Assembly (NCBI GenBank): GCA_022496185.1 | Contig: WTXG01000230.1 | Span: 1 to 56,865, forward strand | Direction of reading: 5' to 3' | DNA length: 56,865 nucleotides | DNA from: Multifurca ochricompacta | Taxonomy: Eukaryota; Basidiomycota; Agaricomycetes; Russulales; Russulaceae | Shown: positions 10,187 to 21,700 of the stretch, in pieces | Numbering within the stretch: the first letter of the stretch is position 1 | How the letters are laid out: each line of letters opens with the position of its first letter | Program-made: the position numbers and the translations under genes | The notes under the pieces: model-generated | Told to the model about the DNA's origin: nothing | The model's input: the letters and a program-made list of their open reading frames with translations, nothing else | Database searches by the model: none

Positions 10187-12550
10187 CCTCTCAACTTCTA
10201 AGACAAAAGGTGTAACTTTTTCCTTTTGCTTTCCCTTGCTGTCCTTGGCAAGGTTGGATGGGAAGGATCCTTCATCAAATGTCACATCTCTTGACAATAC
10301 GAAGGATTGAGTATGCATATCCCAAAGAAGATATCCTTTTGAGTGGGGTGCATACCCGACAAAGACTGTTTCCCTGGCTTTATGATCCAGTTTATGTCTT
10401 TTATCCTCTGGGACAGTATAATAGGCTAAGCAGCCAAATATTTTAAAGTATGAGACATCTGGAATGTCCCCATCCAGAAGCTCAAGTGGCATCCTCCACT
10501 TATTTGAACAGATAGGCATTCTATTGTATATGTGACAGGCTGTTCACACTGCACATTCCCAGAAACCAAGGGAAAGACCAGCATGATGCAGCATACTGGT
10601 TGCCTTTTCCATAATGGTTCTATTGAACCTTTCAGCCCTTCCATTCTGTTGTGGGGAATATGGCATTGTCAATTTATGCTCTATGCCAGCCTTCTCAAGT
10701 ATTGACTTCAGCTCCCTATTTACAAATTCACCACCTCAGTCTGTGTGTAAGGTCTTTATTTTCCTGTCTGTTTTATTTTCCAGGAATGCCTTAATTTTAC
10801 AGAAAACTGATGTAAAGTCACTTTTAGCCTTCATAGCAACAACTAGAGCTGTCCAGCTAAAGTCGTCTATGAAGGTGGTGAAGTATAGGTTCCCTTGAAT
10901 TGAAGTACATTGTAAAGGACCAACTAGGTCACTGTGAATGACTTCCAAGGGTGCTGAAGCTCTCTTCTGAGAGGGAGGGAATGGAAGACAGTGTGATTTT
11001 CCCATTTCACAGCCATAGCATGGCTTGTCTTCCACTTGGCTATTATCTATACTAAGGCCTTTTACAGCCTTAGGAGCATGTCTTTTGAGGGCCTCTTTTG
11101 ACATATGACCCATGCGCAAATGCCAGGTTTCAAGGCTACTTGATGCAGATTTATGGGAAGCAGTATTTAGATTCTGCATTGTTTTCCCAAGGACCCAATA
11201 TAGTCCCATAGCCTTGACACCTTCTGCTATAATTGCATTATTGTACTTTATTCTGACCTCAGATGGAGTAAACTCCACTGAGCTGCCTTTGTCAGTGATG
11301 CAGCTTGTTGACAGTATTCTTTTGCTGCCAGGCATATAGTATACATTATTTAACTCTAACTCATAATTATTACAAGTTTTGAGAATGACTTTGCCTGTTC
11401 CTTCAACTTGGACTATGGAGCCATCACCAATTGTCACCTGATGTCCTGTATGTGGCAGGTATTCAGAGAAATCTTCTAGATATGGTGTGAAATGAGTGGT
11501 GGCCCCACTGTCCATCATCCAAGGGTTGCTGCCATCATCGACTTCTTGCATATGTTCCGTCAAAGAATAAAGTGAAATGCAAGGTGTCTCATGCACCTCC
11601 TGTATTCTGCCACTACCATTAACTACGGTAGCTACTTGTGTGGAGTTTGTTTGTACACTGGGGCCTTGCCCCTTCCTCTTGTTGCCCTTTTTGCCTGCAT
11701 CAGCATTGGCTCTGTCCTGTTTCCTTAGCCAACATTTATTAGCCTTGTGGCCTGGCTTCTGGCAATAGAAGCAGGTTACATCATTGGATGATGATGCACC
11801 TGCAGGTTGTGGTGTGAAATTTGTTGGTTTTTTGTTTTTTTGTTTGTTGACATGGGCTGCCTTGTTAAGGGCAGCCCCAACACCACTTCCTGCGGGGCCA
11901 GCTAGTTGGCTTTCCTCATTTAGGAACCTTTGTACAAGGTCCTGAGGGGAAAGGCGGTCAGGTGGACCTGATGCCAGGATTGAGCCAGCAATGGCTGAGT
12001 AGGATGGAGGTAGGGATTGGAGCAATATAAAGCTCATCTGGAGATCAGAGATCTCCATCCCATTTTCCTTTAGAGTACTCCTCACATCCAACACATGCTG
12101 CAACTGGGGTCTGAATGGCTTTCCTTCTTCCAAGTGGAAGGAGGATACAGAACACCACAAGTTGTAGGTGGCCATGCTTCCTACTGAGCCGTAGAGCGAT
12201 TCCAAATGCTCATACTTGGCATTGACAGAAGGGTAAGTTCTGTCAGAGGCAATTTGGGAGTATGTTTCTGGCAATGTTACCATTACCAGAACCCCCATGA
12301 GGACTTCCTCCACTCTGTTCCACTCTAGGTACATGGGCTCCGACCAAAGTGCGAAGTGTTTGGCGTACTCGTCATCCTTCTCTCCATCTTCTGGCTTCGG
12401 CGGATTCAGGAATTCAGGGGCACCATGAGTGATGTGCCTCTTCATCCCATTTATCCTAAGCAAGGCAGTGAAGGACACCGACCATTGCTGCCAGTTGGAG
12501 CCGTCAAGCTTGTCAAACTTGAAGGTGGGGGGGAAGACAATGGAAGACAT
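10187..12550 (-). pseudogene. Copia-1 gag-protease-integrase (5' part)
   Basis: Single gag-pol frame of a copia element, starting at the ATG at 12550 (M-S-S-I-V-F-P-P-T-F, aligned with the Copia-2 start). Gag fills about residues 1-255. A CX2CX4HX4C zinc knuckle (CFYCQKPGHKANKC) is near 260-273 and the protease active site WMMDSGATTHF near 347. The integrase zinc domain (HLRMGHM...CYGCEMGKSH) and core (HSDLVGPL...FIDDF) follow to a stop at 10736-10738. Integrase then continues with further breaks, including a TGA in WECAV-stop-TACHIYN, to 10519-10187, where Gypsy-1 is inserted. The missing remainder is at 2050-59. Confidence 0.88.
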
Positions 12551-12832
12551 TTGAGATGATTTTAAAAAAAGGTTGATCCTGGTTCCAAGGAGCAATTAGA
12601 ACCAGTTGTCCAGGTCTCATTTAAGAGGGCCCGTCCAATCTGTGGCACTATGCTTCAGAACTTAAAGAAGTCCTGCCTCTGATGTGTGACTTCTAAGTAG
12701 TATAGTAGGCTATCTAGCGCCATCTACAACAAGTCCTAAGCCCACATCAGGGGGACATTGTGTAAATAGATGGGGAGTCATGTCATGGAGGAGCCAACTG
12801 CAAGTTCCACTAGAGACAAAGGGTGTAGAGCC
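12551..12832 (-). other. Copia-1 untranslated leader, gag-proximal part
   Basis: Noncoding and colinear with 22194-22468 of Copia-2 (shared ctttgtctcta, ggctcctccatgacatgactccc, tcacacatcagaggcaggac). It ends at gagcc (12828-12832), the TSD of the lone copia LTR, and would continue at 38005 if the inserted LTR and Copia-2 were removed. Confidence 0.75.
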
Positions 12833-12837
12833 TGTCA

Positions 12838-13098
12838 TGTTGACACGGCATGTGTCTTGAGGTGCTTCAGGCATCTAGGTTAGGGTCTAAGCTGTGCAAG
12901 ATTAGATTAGATATAGACTCGGAGTTTCGGACTTTTTACTATATCATTATTACTTTCTTTCTCATGATGCGCAGCAGCTGACTGATGTACCTTAGTAATC
13001 CTGAGTAGCATGTGATATCTCACTGGCCAATGGCCTTTGTCCCTCGGTAGTATATTCTAGTGCATTCCATTGCGCACAGACCGTCCTTTAGAACTATA
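12838..13098 (+). repeat. Copia-2 5' LTR, truncated at the TATA box
   Basis: Matches the first 261 bp or so of the 3' LTR at 36995. It stops at ttagaactaTA, inside the TATA box (ctatataagg in the 3' LTR), where Tc1 palindrome 1 begins. The rest of the LTR is absent on the other side of the palindrome. Confidence 0.88.
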
Positions 13099-13289
13099 CA
13101 GTGGGTCAAAAAACTGTCCCGATGTTTGCACCATTTCTAGTATTCACTCTATAGCACCTCAGCATTTAGGAATCTGGTTATGGTGTGGCTGTATGTCTGA
13201 AAGCCCTGCTTCCTGGCTACCATTCCCAATTTGGATCAAAGAAATTGGCCATGATATAAGCATTTTATGATCAAATCAAATCAATCAAT

Positions 13290-13313
13290 CATCGGGACGG
13301 TTTTTTGACCCAC
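13290..13313. repeat. Inner inverted copy of the palindrome 1 terminal repeat (left)
   Basis: CATCGGGACGGTTTTTTGACCCAC is the reverse complement (one difference) of the outer end at 13101-13124. The partner in the right arm is at 21823-21846. Confidence 0.8.
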
Positions 13314-13651
13314 ATTTTAAATCCACTATCTGCCCAATTACTCCTTTTTTTCACCCCTTTTTGCCTTGGTAACTCCTTGAATCCTTTTAGTCATCCTTTC
13401 TATAACCTTTTGCCATCATTCTGGTGCATTTTTATTCCACTCCTCCACCACCCTCTCCCACAACTCAGGTATCCCCTTGACTGGTTAAGAACCTTCTTCA
13501 GATCCACCCAGAGGTGTCCAATGGGGCTAATATTTCAAGGGATTGGGCTATCCATACCAGGCTTCAATATTCCTGTCTTAAAACTGCTGGCTTGCCTTCT
13601 TGGAATTGTGTTTTGGGTCATTGTCCCACTGAAACATGCTTTCACCCTCCA

Positions 13652-14817
13652 TGTTACAACCCCACTCTTTTCCCTGACCCTTCCTTGATGCCATACCCAC
13701 TCCTGACCTCTGCCTTCTGCACATATGACCCTTGCCTCTACAACTCTACTGCCTGATTCCTGTGGCTTGTATGCCCAGGACCCCACCCTGATGCCTGTGA
13801 CATGATGCTCTCAGGACCCCTTACCCTTGATACCTGCACCTGACTCACTGATAGTTCAGCTACTGTGCTGATGGCTGCATTCCCCTTTCCCCTGATGCTT
13901 GGCCTCTGTTTTGGCCAGCATCTGTACCCTGTCCCTGTGGCTGACACCCATAGGATCTCTGACACTGTCCCTGCCAAACCTGACTCTGAATACAAGACGA
14001 CTTTGGCTTGCATTTGCCCCTCCAGGCCACATGACCTGTAGGCACATGACCTATCATGTGACCCTTGACCATGTGACCTCTTTGACCATGTGATCTTGGG
14101 CTTTGATCATGACCCCTTAGATCATCTGACCCATCAATCACTTGACCCTCTTCCCTGACTCCTGTGGGAGTATTCCCACACTGATAGGACTCCTGTGGGG
14201 CTGCCCCACATGACTATGCTTCTGATAAGGCTTATCCTTATCATGGACTATATTTAACATCTTAGCTGCTATTGGATGATAAGGACTTGATTATCTACAG
14301 TACCAGATCTCTGATACAGTACTTAAGACCCTGTAGACAGTCAGTAGAACCCCAGACTTGACATCTTGTACCTTCAGCCTAGATATCTCTGATTCGGAAA
14401 TCCACTGCACCCTTTGCCCCTTTACACTTTTGACCTCCCTGAAGGGACCCCATTGCCTCTGGCAATGGGTGTGCACCTTTCCCTTTGAACCTGTCCCCTT
14501 TCCCTTCATTCCCTTTGGCTTTAGTCTGCTTGGTGTGCTTCTAGCACTGCAGCTAAGCCTGATTCCAGCTTAACAGTCAGAGGGGATTAGCTCCCTTTGA
14601 CTGACTCTTCCCGTCTCCCTCAGCACCTGGTTATGGTGCAGATCCTCTCCCTTCTGATGCTAAGAAGGCCTGGTGCAGCTTGCCAGGCTGTGCCGGGCTT
14701 GTCACGAGCCCAGAGGCACTGTTCCGGGAGTACAGAGCCCACTCCCGCAGCCGAGGCCCTGAACGGATCCCGCGGACCCGTGCATGTCGCACAGGAAACG
14801 CCCTGCCGAGCGTTACA
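13652..14817 (+). repeat. LARD 5' LTR
   Basis: TGTTACAACCCC...GAGCGTTACA. The predicted transcript start and self-primer AGACTTGACAT is at 14354-14364. Short open frames inside it recur unchanged in the other LTR and are not genes. Confidence 0.9.
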
Positions 14818-14819
14818 TT

Positions 14820-14830
14820 ATGTCAAGTCT
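14820..14830 (+). promoter_or_regulatory. LARD self-priming primer-binding site
   Basis: ATGTCAAGTCT, two bases after the LTR, is the exact reverse complement of AGACTTGACAT in the LTR (14354-14364). It differs at one position from the Gypsy-1 primer sequence. Confidence 0.75.
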
Positions 14831-17800
14831 CGAGCACGCGGTTCCGTTCAGATTGTACGATCAGACCTCAGCAGAAGAACTTGAACGCGAGCCTCTCTCC
14901 AGTCGTAGGAGGCACGAGTGAGAACTTGCCATTGATTCACACCCCCGACATGAAAGCTCCCGAACGATTCGTTAATCAAGAGAGCCCCGGGACGTCACCA
15001 GCAATCTCCCGGTTGCAGCGCTCCAGCCCACATTGTCCGACCACCCCTTTCCTAGTCACGATGAACACCCATTGACACTACTCTATTGTTATGAAACATG
15101 AACAAAGCAAAAGTAACACCTTGTCTGATATTGATCGCATCCCGCTGCGAACGCCGACAGACCCTTCACTGTGAAGCTGTAGAAAAGAGGAATGACTTGG
15201 ATGGGAAACGATAAGTCAATTCCCCATTATGTCCAACAGAACCACTCTTCCTCTTGTCCTTGGAAGGGATGCCCTTCAGACAAACTCCCCGCCCGACCAA
15301 ACCCAGAACCCGACCACAGAACCACCTCTCTTTTCCAACAACCCTCTCTCATACCGCCGTTAGACCCACGAGAGGATGACCTACACTCAATGTGCCATCC
15401 AGAACGAGTTGCGCTGTGCACTCTTTTGGCACAATATGAACGACACTTCTGGTGTTGAGAACAAAGAATGAATGGGAATAGAAAACGTGCCGATAGTAAC
15501 CAGACTAAGTCTCCCTGTCGATAACGTGCGATTGTTTCTGACGAACGCCTCGAACCCCACCCCGAGCGACTGTACTGGGCCTGGCACTGTCATGGCCCCA
15601 GGAAACTGCTTGATCGCCAACAATTGACGATCAGATTGTGCTTACCTCGGGACTTACGCCCCCCGAGCTGCACGAATGAATGCTCCATACCGTACCGCGA
15701 CCAGTTGCTCATTATGGACACTGTACATGGAAGAATGCACCTGATCTGGGAGCTGGCCGCCTCCCAGATTGCGCCAAGAGCGATGTATTGCACACGCCCG
15801 AACAGAATGAACGCGCGAGTTTAGGATCTCAGGTATCCCTCGTCGCACCCGAGAGAACTGTGTAGGGGGACTCCTTATTGGTGTCTCACTATGGAATGCG
15901 CCAGTTTCGGACCCGTCGTCCACTGGTTGCGAGAACAAAGATGGCTGCGGCCAACACTGACTTGAAGGATCTTGGGGCCTGTTGCCCTTCGCCGCACGAG
16001 GAACACTGCTGTTCCCCAGTCAGCTGCTTGCTACTAGCACCACAAACCCAAAGAAAAGATGCGCTACCAAGGAAGCAGCCGCCTCCCTAGTCGCGATATC
16101 AGTCACTGATATGGTACTACAAACCAGAAGAAACACCATTCGAGTCTATCACTCCTTAAACTGCGAAATACGACAAAGCCTGTCGCGCTTGCCGGCATGA
16201 AAGACAAAACCCAGACAACTTTCTTACTGGACTAAGCTACAACTCATCACTTCTGACCTTGCTGCGGCGGACACTTGTCTATGACTCTGAAGTTACCCTC
16301 ATCACTCCAGAACGTCAACTTCCCTACGACGTGTATTCCATTTCCACCCAGCGCGACCAGTCATCAGTATTCATATGACTGATAACCCCCAGAAAACACA
16401 ACCAAAACCCCTTGACTTCGAACCCAGTAACCTCGAGCCTCCATTCACACCAGACCGACGCCCCCCCCCCCTCTTTTTCGCCTTGAAAGAAATATCGATC
16501 ACTCACCCCTTCCTGAAACAACACCTTTGAACGAGTTGCATTGCGCACTCGCAGAACCCAACACGAGGACCACTGTGTAGCTGACTTATGGTCAAGCATG
16601 ATGGACCAGAATGACTGAATGGGAGAGAAACGTACTAGAAGGAATTTAGATTCAGTCTACCAACTGGTAACGTGTGGACATTTTTGATGAACACTTCGAC
16701 CCCACCACGACCGTCTTAGGATAGGCAGTGCCGCCTTCCTAGACCCTTTCAAGTTGAAAGCCGAATACCGACTCTTGACACCGACAATACGCCTGCCCTG
16801 GGAATAATGCCCCAGACAGCATGAACTTTCGCCTCGCATAGGCACCACGACCAGTTGTTTATTACAAACAATGCACAGAGAAAGATGCACCTGGTTTAAG
16901 AGCCCGTCGCCTCCCAGGTTGCGCCAGAAGAGTGATGTACTGCACGAAGAATGAACGTACAAGTAGGGAACTTGGATATCCCTTGGACGGGCTATCAATT
17001 GCAGACACGAAGACCCGACGAATGTACCCGCGTGAGGATAATCATCTCCCGGGTAGCGAAGATTGGCAGCGCAGTGCACGCGCTCTGAACCGAACGCGGA
17101 AGCTTTTCCAGACTGAAGCACCCTACATCACGAACCCCAGATGCACCAGTGTCAAACTTCCTGCCCACTGAGTTCTGGCCACTCATAAACCAGCGACCTA
17201 TTAACGATACGATGACCCCTACCGACCGCCGCTCTGAGGAGCTGAGACTTTGCACATCTGCGATGATTAGGAGGAACTATCCCACACCACGCCTGCCTCA
17301 CCCATCTGACAGGGGGAAGACGGAAACTCATGTCAACCACTCTGTACGACGCTAACACCCTGATAAGAATCTTCCCCAGTGATACGGGCACCTTGACAAC
17401 ATCCTTTTACATCCCCAGTTGCCCCTACCAGTTGCCATAAAAACTGGAGAAAGTCAAGAAGATTTGGAAGCAGCAACAGAACCGGCGGAAGCAGAAGAAC
17501 TTATCTGATGATGGGATGAATATGAGGCTCAGAATCTGATACGAAGACAGGCAGAAATGTGATGATCCGAAGCCCTGGAGACCTGGAGCATGACCCTGTA
17601 GTTCCCCTCCCAACATATCGACGCACTCACAGACCCAGACAGCCGCACCCTAAATAAAAGCGAACCGAATTTGATGGATATCATAAACAATGACCTGGCC
17701 ACTCGGTAGACCCAAAGACCGAGCGCGCGACCCCCGTTCTCATTGTCCGCGGTGCTGACAACCTGAACAGGGGGTGAATTCCTGTTTCCTTTCGTTTTTC

Positions 17801-19255
17801 TTTCCCTTTTCCCTTTTCCCTCCCTCTTCCGGCACCTACTGTACCAGACAACCCCGCCAACGATGAACCTGACCAGAAGAAGTTCGGAAGACCAGACAGC
17901 CGGACGTCTGCCGGCATCACCTGAATTGACATACCTATCCACGAAGAATGTGCCGAATGACTCTTAATACGTCCCAGCGGCCTTCCGAGCCAAGGGAAAC
18001 GTTTCTTGAACCTGCGAAGAAGCCCTTGAACCCCTCGACGCTTGCTGAAAACGCCATCTGTTATCACCAGACGAGCCCTCTACGACGACCCTGACCAAAA
18101 GAGGCCACAGTGATTATGCAACTTGATGTCCGCCGATACGACTCGGACGACATGCCAAAGACTCCCAACGAGAGGACAATCTAGGGACCTTACAAGCCTG
18201 CCACTCGTGCAGTCATGACGACTCACGAGTCCCACAAAACCGTATACTCCACGTATTGAAAACCTTCGTCGACTCCAATATCCAACACAGTTAGAGAAGA
18301 CAGAATGAACGTCCCGACCAGAAAAACCACGACAATCGCCCAGTTGTTACTACCCGTATCACCAGAACGCCAGGCAACTAAGGTTTCTGTCTCGGATGAA
18401 ACGATGCTCCCCCATACTCCCCTTCCTTCCTATCAACGACGCCTCACCCTTGAAAGCCACCTATACAGACACACTCACACCTGAAGATGAAACACAGCCC
18501 ATACGTTGAAGATTCACAAAGACCTTGAGCGGTTACTGAAGCTTGAGGAAGATATACTGAAGCCCTCGACGTATTCTACTCTCCATGGAGAAGACGTGCT
18601 GTCACAACACAGTTTGAACAACCCTGAGGCCTAGTAGCTTGCTGCCCACTTGTATCTTTACAACGATCCACGACCTGAAGAGCCTTTGACACTCACGGGA
18701 AAGACTCTGTACCCGACCAACGTTGGCCAAAGATCACTGCCTAAGGAGAAAGATCGAAACTTGGCAAACACCGCGGAAGTCCGATTCGCACGCGGAGTAC
18801 CCGAGATCCACGCCAATGCCTACGGTCACTCACTAGAATGCCCACGAAGATCCTGACCAGAAGAGAACACAAGGCCGCGTCTGTCGCGATTCGACCGCGC
18901 GTCCCAGATCCCAATACCCGTGTCGCCGTGTGAGGTGGTGGGACAGATATCGGAAGAAAGCATGAACGATGATTGACGCAATCCGATGAACGACCAACGC
19001 CGTCGATAGGAGAACGGCCTTCTGGGCCCGAGCTGGAAACGAAGAACATGCACGGCTGCACAGGCCTGTTCTGGCTGAACATCCCAACCATTTCCATACG
19101 TCTACGACTCTTGAAATGCCTGCTACAACACTAGGACGAATCCCGATCAACTCGAGTGACAGTCACCACTGGAGAAGAAGTTGCAAACGCCCCGACCAGA
19201 CAGACATACGAAGAACGCGCCGACCTCTGTGGACGCACACCCCCCTCCTCTCATA
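14831..19255 (+). other. LARD interior, no recognisable gene
   Basis: About 4.4 kb in which I recognise no protein domain. Short frames are broken everywhere. Visible structure: a diverged tandem duplication (15395-15840 against 16530-16985), a C-run near 16460, a long pyrimidine tract at about 17785-17830, and several scattered copies of a cctgaccagaagag-like motif (near 17869, 18086, 18848) that could be eroded coding repeats. Confidence 0.6.
15395..16985 (+). repeat. Diverged tandem duplication in the LARD interior
   Basis: Blocks at 15395-15840 recur in order at 16530-16985. Examples are gaacgagttgc, gaatgaatggga/gactgaatggga, cgaaccccaccccga/cgaccccaccacga, ccgcctcccagattgcgcca/tcgcctcccaggttgcgcca. 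The period is roughly 1.15 kb and the copies are clearly diverged. Confidence 0.6.
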
Positions 19256-19692
19256 TCGCCTTCACCTACGCCAACCCCTTGATTGAATCATTTCATTGCC
19301 TACACTCTTCATCGTATCCGACTCAACACTTCCGTCACTTTCCCCGCCCTCTATCTTCTCCAGCGCTTGGAGACCCGCATTCCCACAACCAAAGAGTCTT
19401 CCGGTCATCGATTATTTATCTCTACACTCATGCTTGCCTCCAAGATTATTTGTGACGACGCGGCGTGACGTCTTGTCGGTCAAGGCATGTCCGCCCTTCG
19501 GAAACCAGTCAGATGGAGAAAGAGGTGTGTTCTTACCTCGAATGGCAGCTCAACGTCGGCTCTACGACGTCGCGCGATTTCGAAAGTCGTGTTAGGCGCG
19601 ACTTTGCCGGTCCTGGTCCCTACTCTAGCTTGGTCCTTCCCCATCCTGTACCAACACCTTTTGCACACTCGAGCATGAGCCTGACGGCCTGA
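19256..19692 (+). pseudogene. Captured host cyclin-box fragment (decayed)
   Basis: Translation in three frames gives a continuous fungal cyclin-box pattern: HFIAYTLHRIRL, SVTFPALYLLQRLETRIP, SSGHRLFISTLMLASKIICDD (19283-19465), then GQGMSALR, then QMEKEVCSYLEWQLNV and RDFESRVRRDFAGPGPY (about 19515-19620). This is the core of a Pho85/PCL-type or related fungal cyclin, which binds and activates a cyclin-dependent kinase. A TGA after CDDAA and two frame changes break it. The stretch where cyclins usually have a YSNKSW-like segment is damaged. It lies in LARD sense orientation just before the polypurine tract. No intron is evident, so capture from mRNA is possible. The family is recognised from memory. 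Confidence 0.7.
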
Positions 19693-19829
19693 TGGGCCGA
19701 CAACCATGGGCAACAATCTGGATGCACAGGAACAACTGACTGGATAACAACAAACAACATTACCTCCTTGTGAAACACCTTGTGACGTGCATGTCTAGCT
19801 GGGCCAGCTAGAGCCTGTTGAGGGGGTGA
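19693..19829 (+). promoter_or_regulatory. LARD 3' interior end with polypurine tract
   Basis: Ends agctgggccagctagagcct then GTTGAGGGGGTGA, directly against the 3' LTR. The whole block resembles the Gypsy-1/2/3 context (agccggg..ctgctagaacc then AGAAGAGGGGGTGA). Confidence 0.75.
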
Positions 19830-20992
19830 TGTTACAACCCCACTCTTTTCCCTGACCCTTCCTTGATGCCATACCCACTCCTGACCTCTGCCTTCTGCAC
19901 ATATGACCCTTGCCTCTACAACTCTACTGCCTGATTCCTGTGGCTTGTATGCCCAGGACCCCACCCTGATGCCTGTGACATGATGCTCTCAGGACCCCTT
20001 ACCCTTGATACCTGCACCTGACTCACTGATAGTTCAGCTACTGTGCTGATGGCTGCATTCCCCTTTCCCCTGATGCTTGGCCTCTGTTTTGGCCAGCATC
20101 TGTACCCTGTCCCTGTGGCTGACACCCATAGGATCTCTGACACTGTCCCTTGCCAAACCTGACTCTGAATACAAGACGACTTTGGCTTGCATTTGCCCCT
20201 CCAGGCCACATGACCTGTAGGCACATGACCTATCATGTGACCCTTGACCATGTGACCTCTTTGACCATGTGATCTTGGGCTTTGATCATGACCCCTTAGA
20301 TCATCTGACCCATCAATCACTTGACCCTCTTCCTGACTCCTGTGGGAGTATTCCCACACTGATAGGACTCCTGTGGGGCTGCCCCACATGACTATGCTTC
20401 TGATAAGGCTTATCCTTATCATGGACTATATTTAACATCTTAGCTCTATTGGATGATAAGGACTTGATTATCTACAGTACCAGATCTCTGATACAGTACT
20501 TAAGACCCTGTAGACAGTCAGTAGAACCCCAGACTTGACATCTTGTACCTTCAGCCTAGATATCTCTGATTCGGAAATCCACTGCACCCTTTGCCCCTTT
20601 ACACTTTTGACCTCCCTGAAGGGACCCCATTGCCTCTGGCAATGGGTGTGCACCTTTCCCTTTGAACCTGTCCCCTTTCCCTTCATTCCCTTTGGCTTTA
20701 GTCTGCTTGGTGTGCTTCTAGCACTGCAGCTAAGCCTGATTCCAGCTTAACAGTCAGAGGGGATTAGCTCCCTTTGACTGACTCTTCCGTCTCCCTCAGC
20801 ACCTGGTTATGGTGCAGATCCTCTCCCTTCTGATGCTAAGAAGGCCTGGTGCAGCTTGCCAGGCTGTGCCGGGCTTGTCACGAGCCCAGAGGCACTGTTC
20901 CGGAGTACAGAGCCCACTCCCGCAGCCGAGGCCCTGAACGGATCCCGCGGACCCGTGCATGTCGCACAGGAAACGCCCTGCCAAGCATTACA
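19830..20992 (+). repeat. LARD 3' LTR
   Basis: TGTTACAACCCC...AAGCATTACA, near-identical to the 5' LTR. Differences seen are one-base length changes in runs and CG to CA/TG changes at the very end. Confidence 0.9.
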
Positions 20993-21199
20993 CTCCACCA
21001 TTTCTTACTTTTCAAACCTTTCCACCACTCCGCCATCCAAATATCACAGTACTGGCATGGATTTATGATCCCCTAAACCCCTGTAAGCATTCCTAGTCCA
21101 TTCCACCCCATACAAGACCAATACCATAAGTTCTTCCTCCTCCATGCTTGACTGTCAGGGTGGTGGTTCTGTCAGAGGGTGGTTACCATGAAAATTGGA

Positions 21200-21700
21200 C
21201 AGTGGATGACTGAAAAAGGATCTTGTGGTCAGGTGAGACTATAATGAACAGAATTGGTTCAGACAGAAGGAGCTACACTTGGGAAAAATAAGGGAGAACC
21301 ACCCTCTGACAGAACCACCACCCTGACAGTCAAGCATGGAGGAGGAAGAACTTATGGTATTGGTCTTGTATGGGGTGGAATGGACTAGGAATGCTTACAG
21401 GGGTTTAGGGGATCATAAATCCATGCCAGTACTGTGATATTTTGGATGGCGGAGTGGTGGAAAGGTTTGAAAAGTAAGAAATGGTGGAGGGTGAAAGCAT
21501 GTTTCAGTGGGACAATGACCCAAAACACAATTCCAAGAAGGCAAGCCAGCAGTTTTAAGACAGGAATATTGAAGCCTGGTATGGATAGCCCAATCCCTTG
21601 AAATATTAGCCCCATTGGACACCTCTGGGTGGATCTGAAGAAGGTTCTTAACCAGTCAAGGGGATACCTGAGTTGTGGGAGAGGGTGGTGGAGGAGTGGA
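21200..21700 (+). pseudogene. Tc1 transposase C-terminal half (decayed)
   Basis: DDE transposase remnant reading from the spacer into the right arm. It has KRILWSGETIMNRIGSD (the first catalytic Asp of the usual WSDET is Gly), a frame change, TVKHGGG, another frame change, then FQWDNDPKHNSKKASQQF and the eroded end of the DDE domain with three stops. This matches the Tc1 order W-S-D-E-T, T-V-K-H-G-G-G, D-N-D-P-K-H. The mirror copy lies on the minus strand of the left arm (13514-13650 and 20998-21184). Confidence 0.75.

Larger units (their letters stand above)
13652..20992 (+). mobile_element. LARD-type non-autonomous LTR retrotransposon
   Basis: Two long LTRs (13652-14817, 1166 bp; 19830-20992, 1163 bp) with TSD ctcca (13647-13651, 20993-20997) flank a 5-kb interior without recognisable gag or pol. 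It has a self-primer site next to the 5' LTR and a polypurine tract (GAGGGGGTGA) next to the 3' LTR. The LTRs differ by a handful of one-base indels and a few C/T changes, so the insertion is recent. The structure fits a large retrotransposon derivative moved by another element's enzymes. The interior holds a diverged tandem duplication and a decayed cyclin fragment. Confidence 0.88.

Noticed and set aside
14358..14573. Short ORFs in the LARD LTRs (repeated at 20535-20750) as genes.
   Set aside because: They are identical only because the LTRs are identical; composition and lack of any domain argue against coding.
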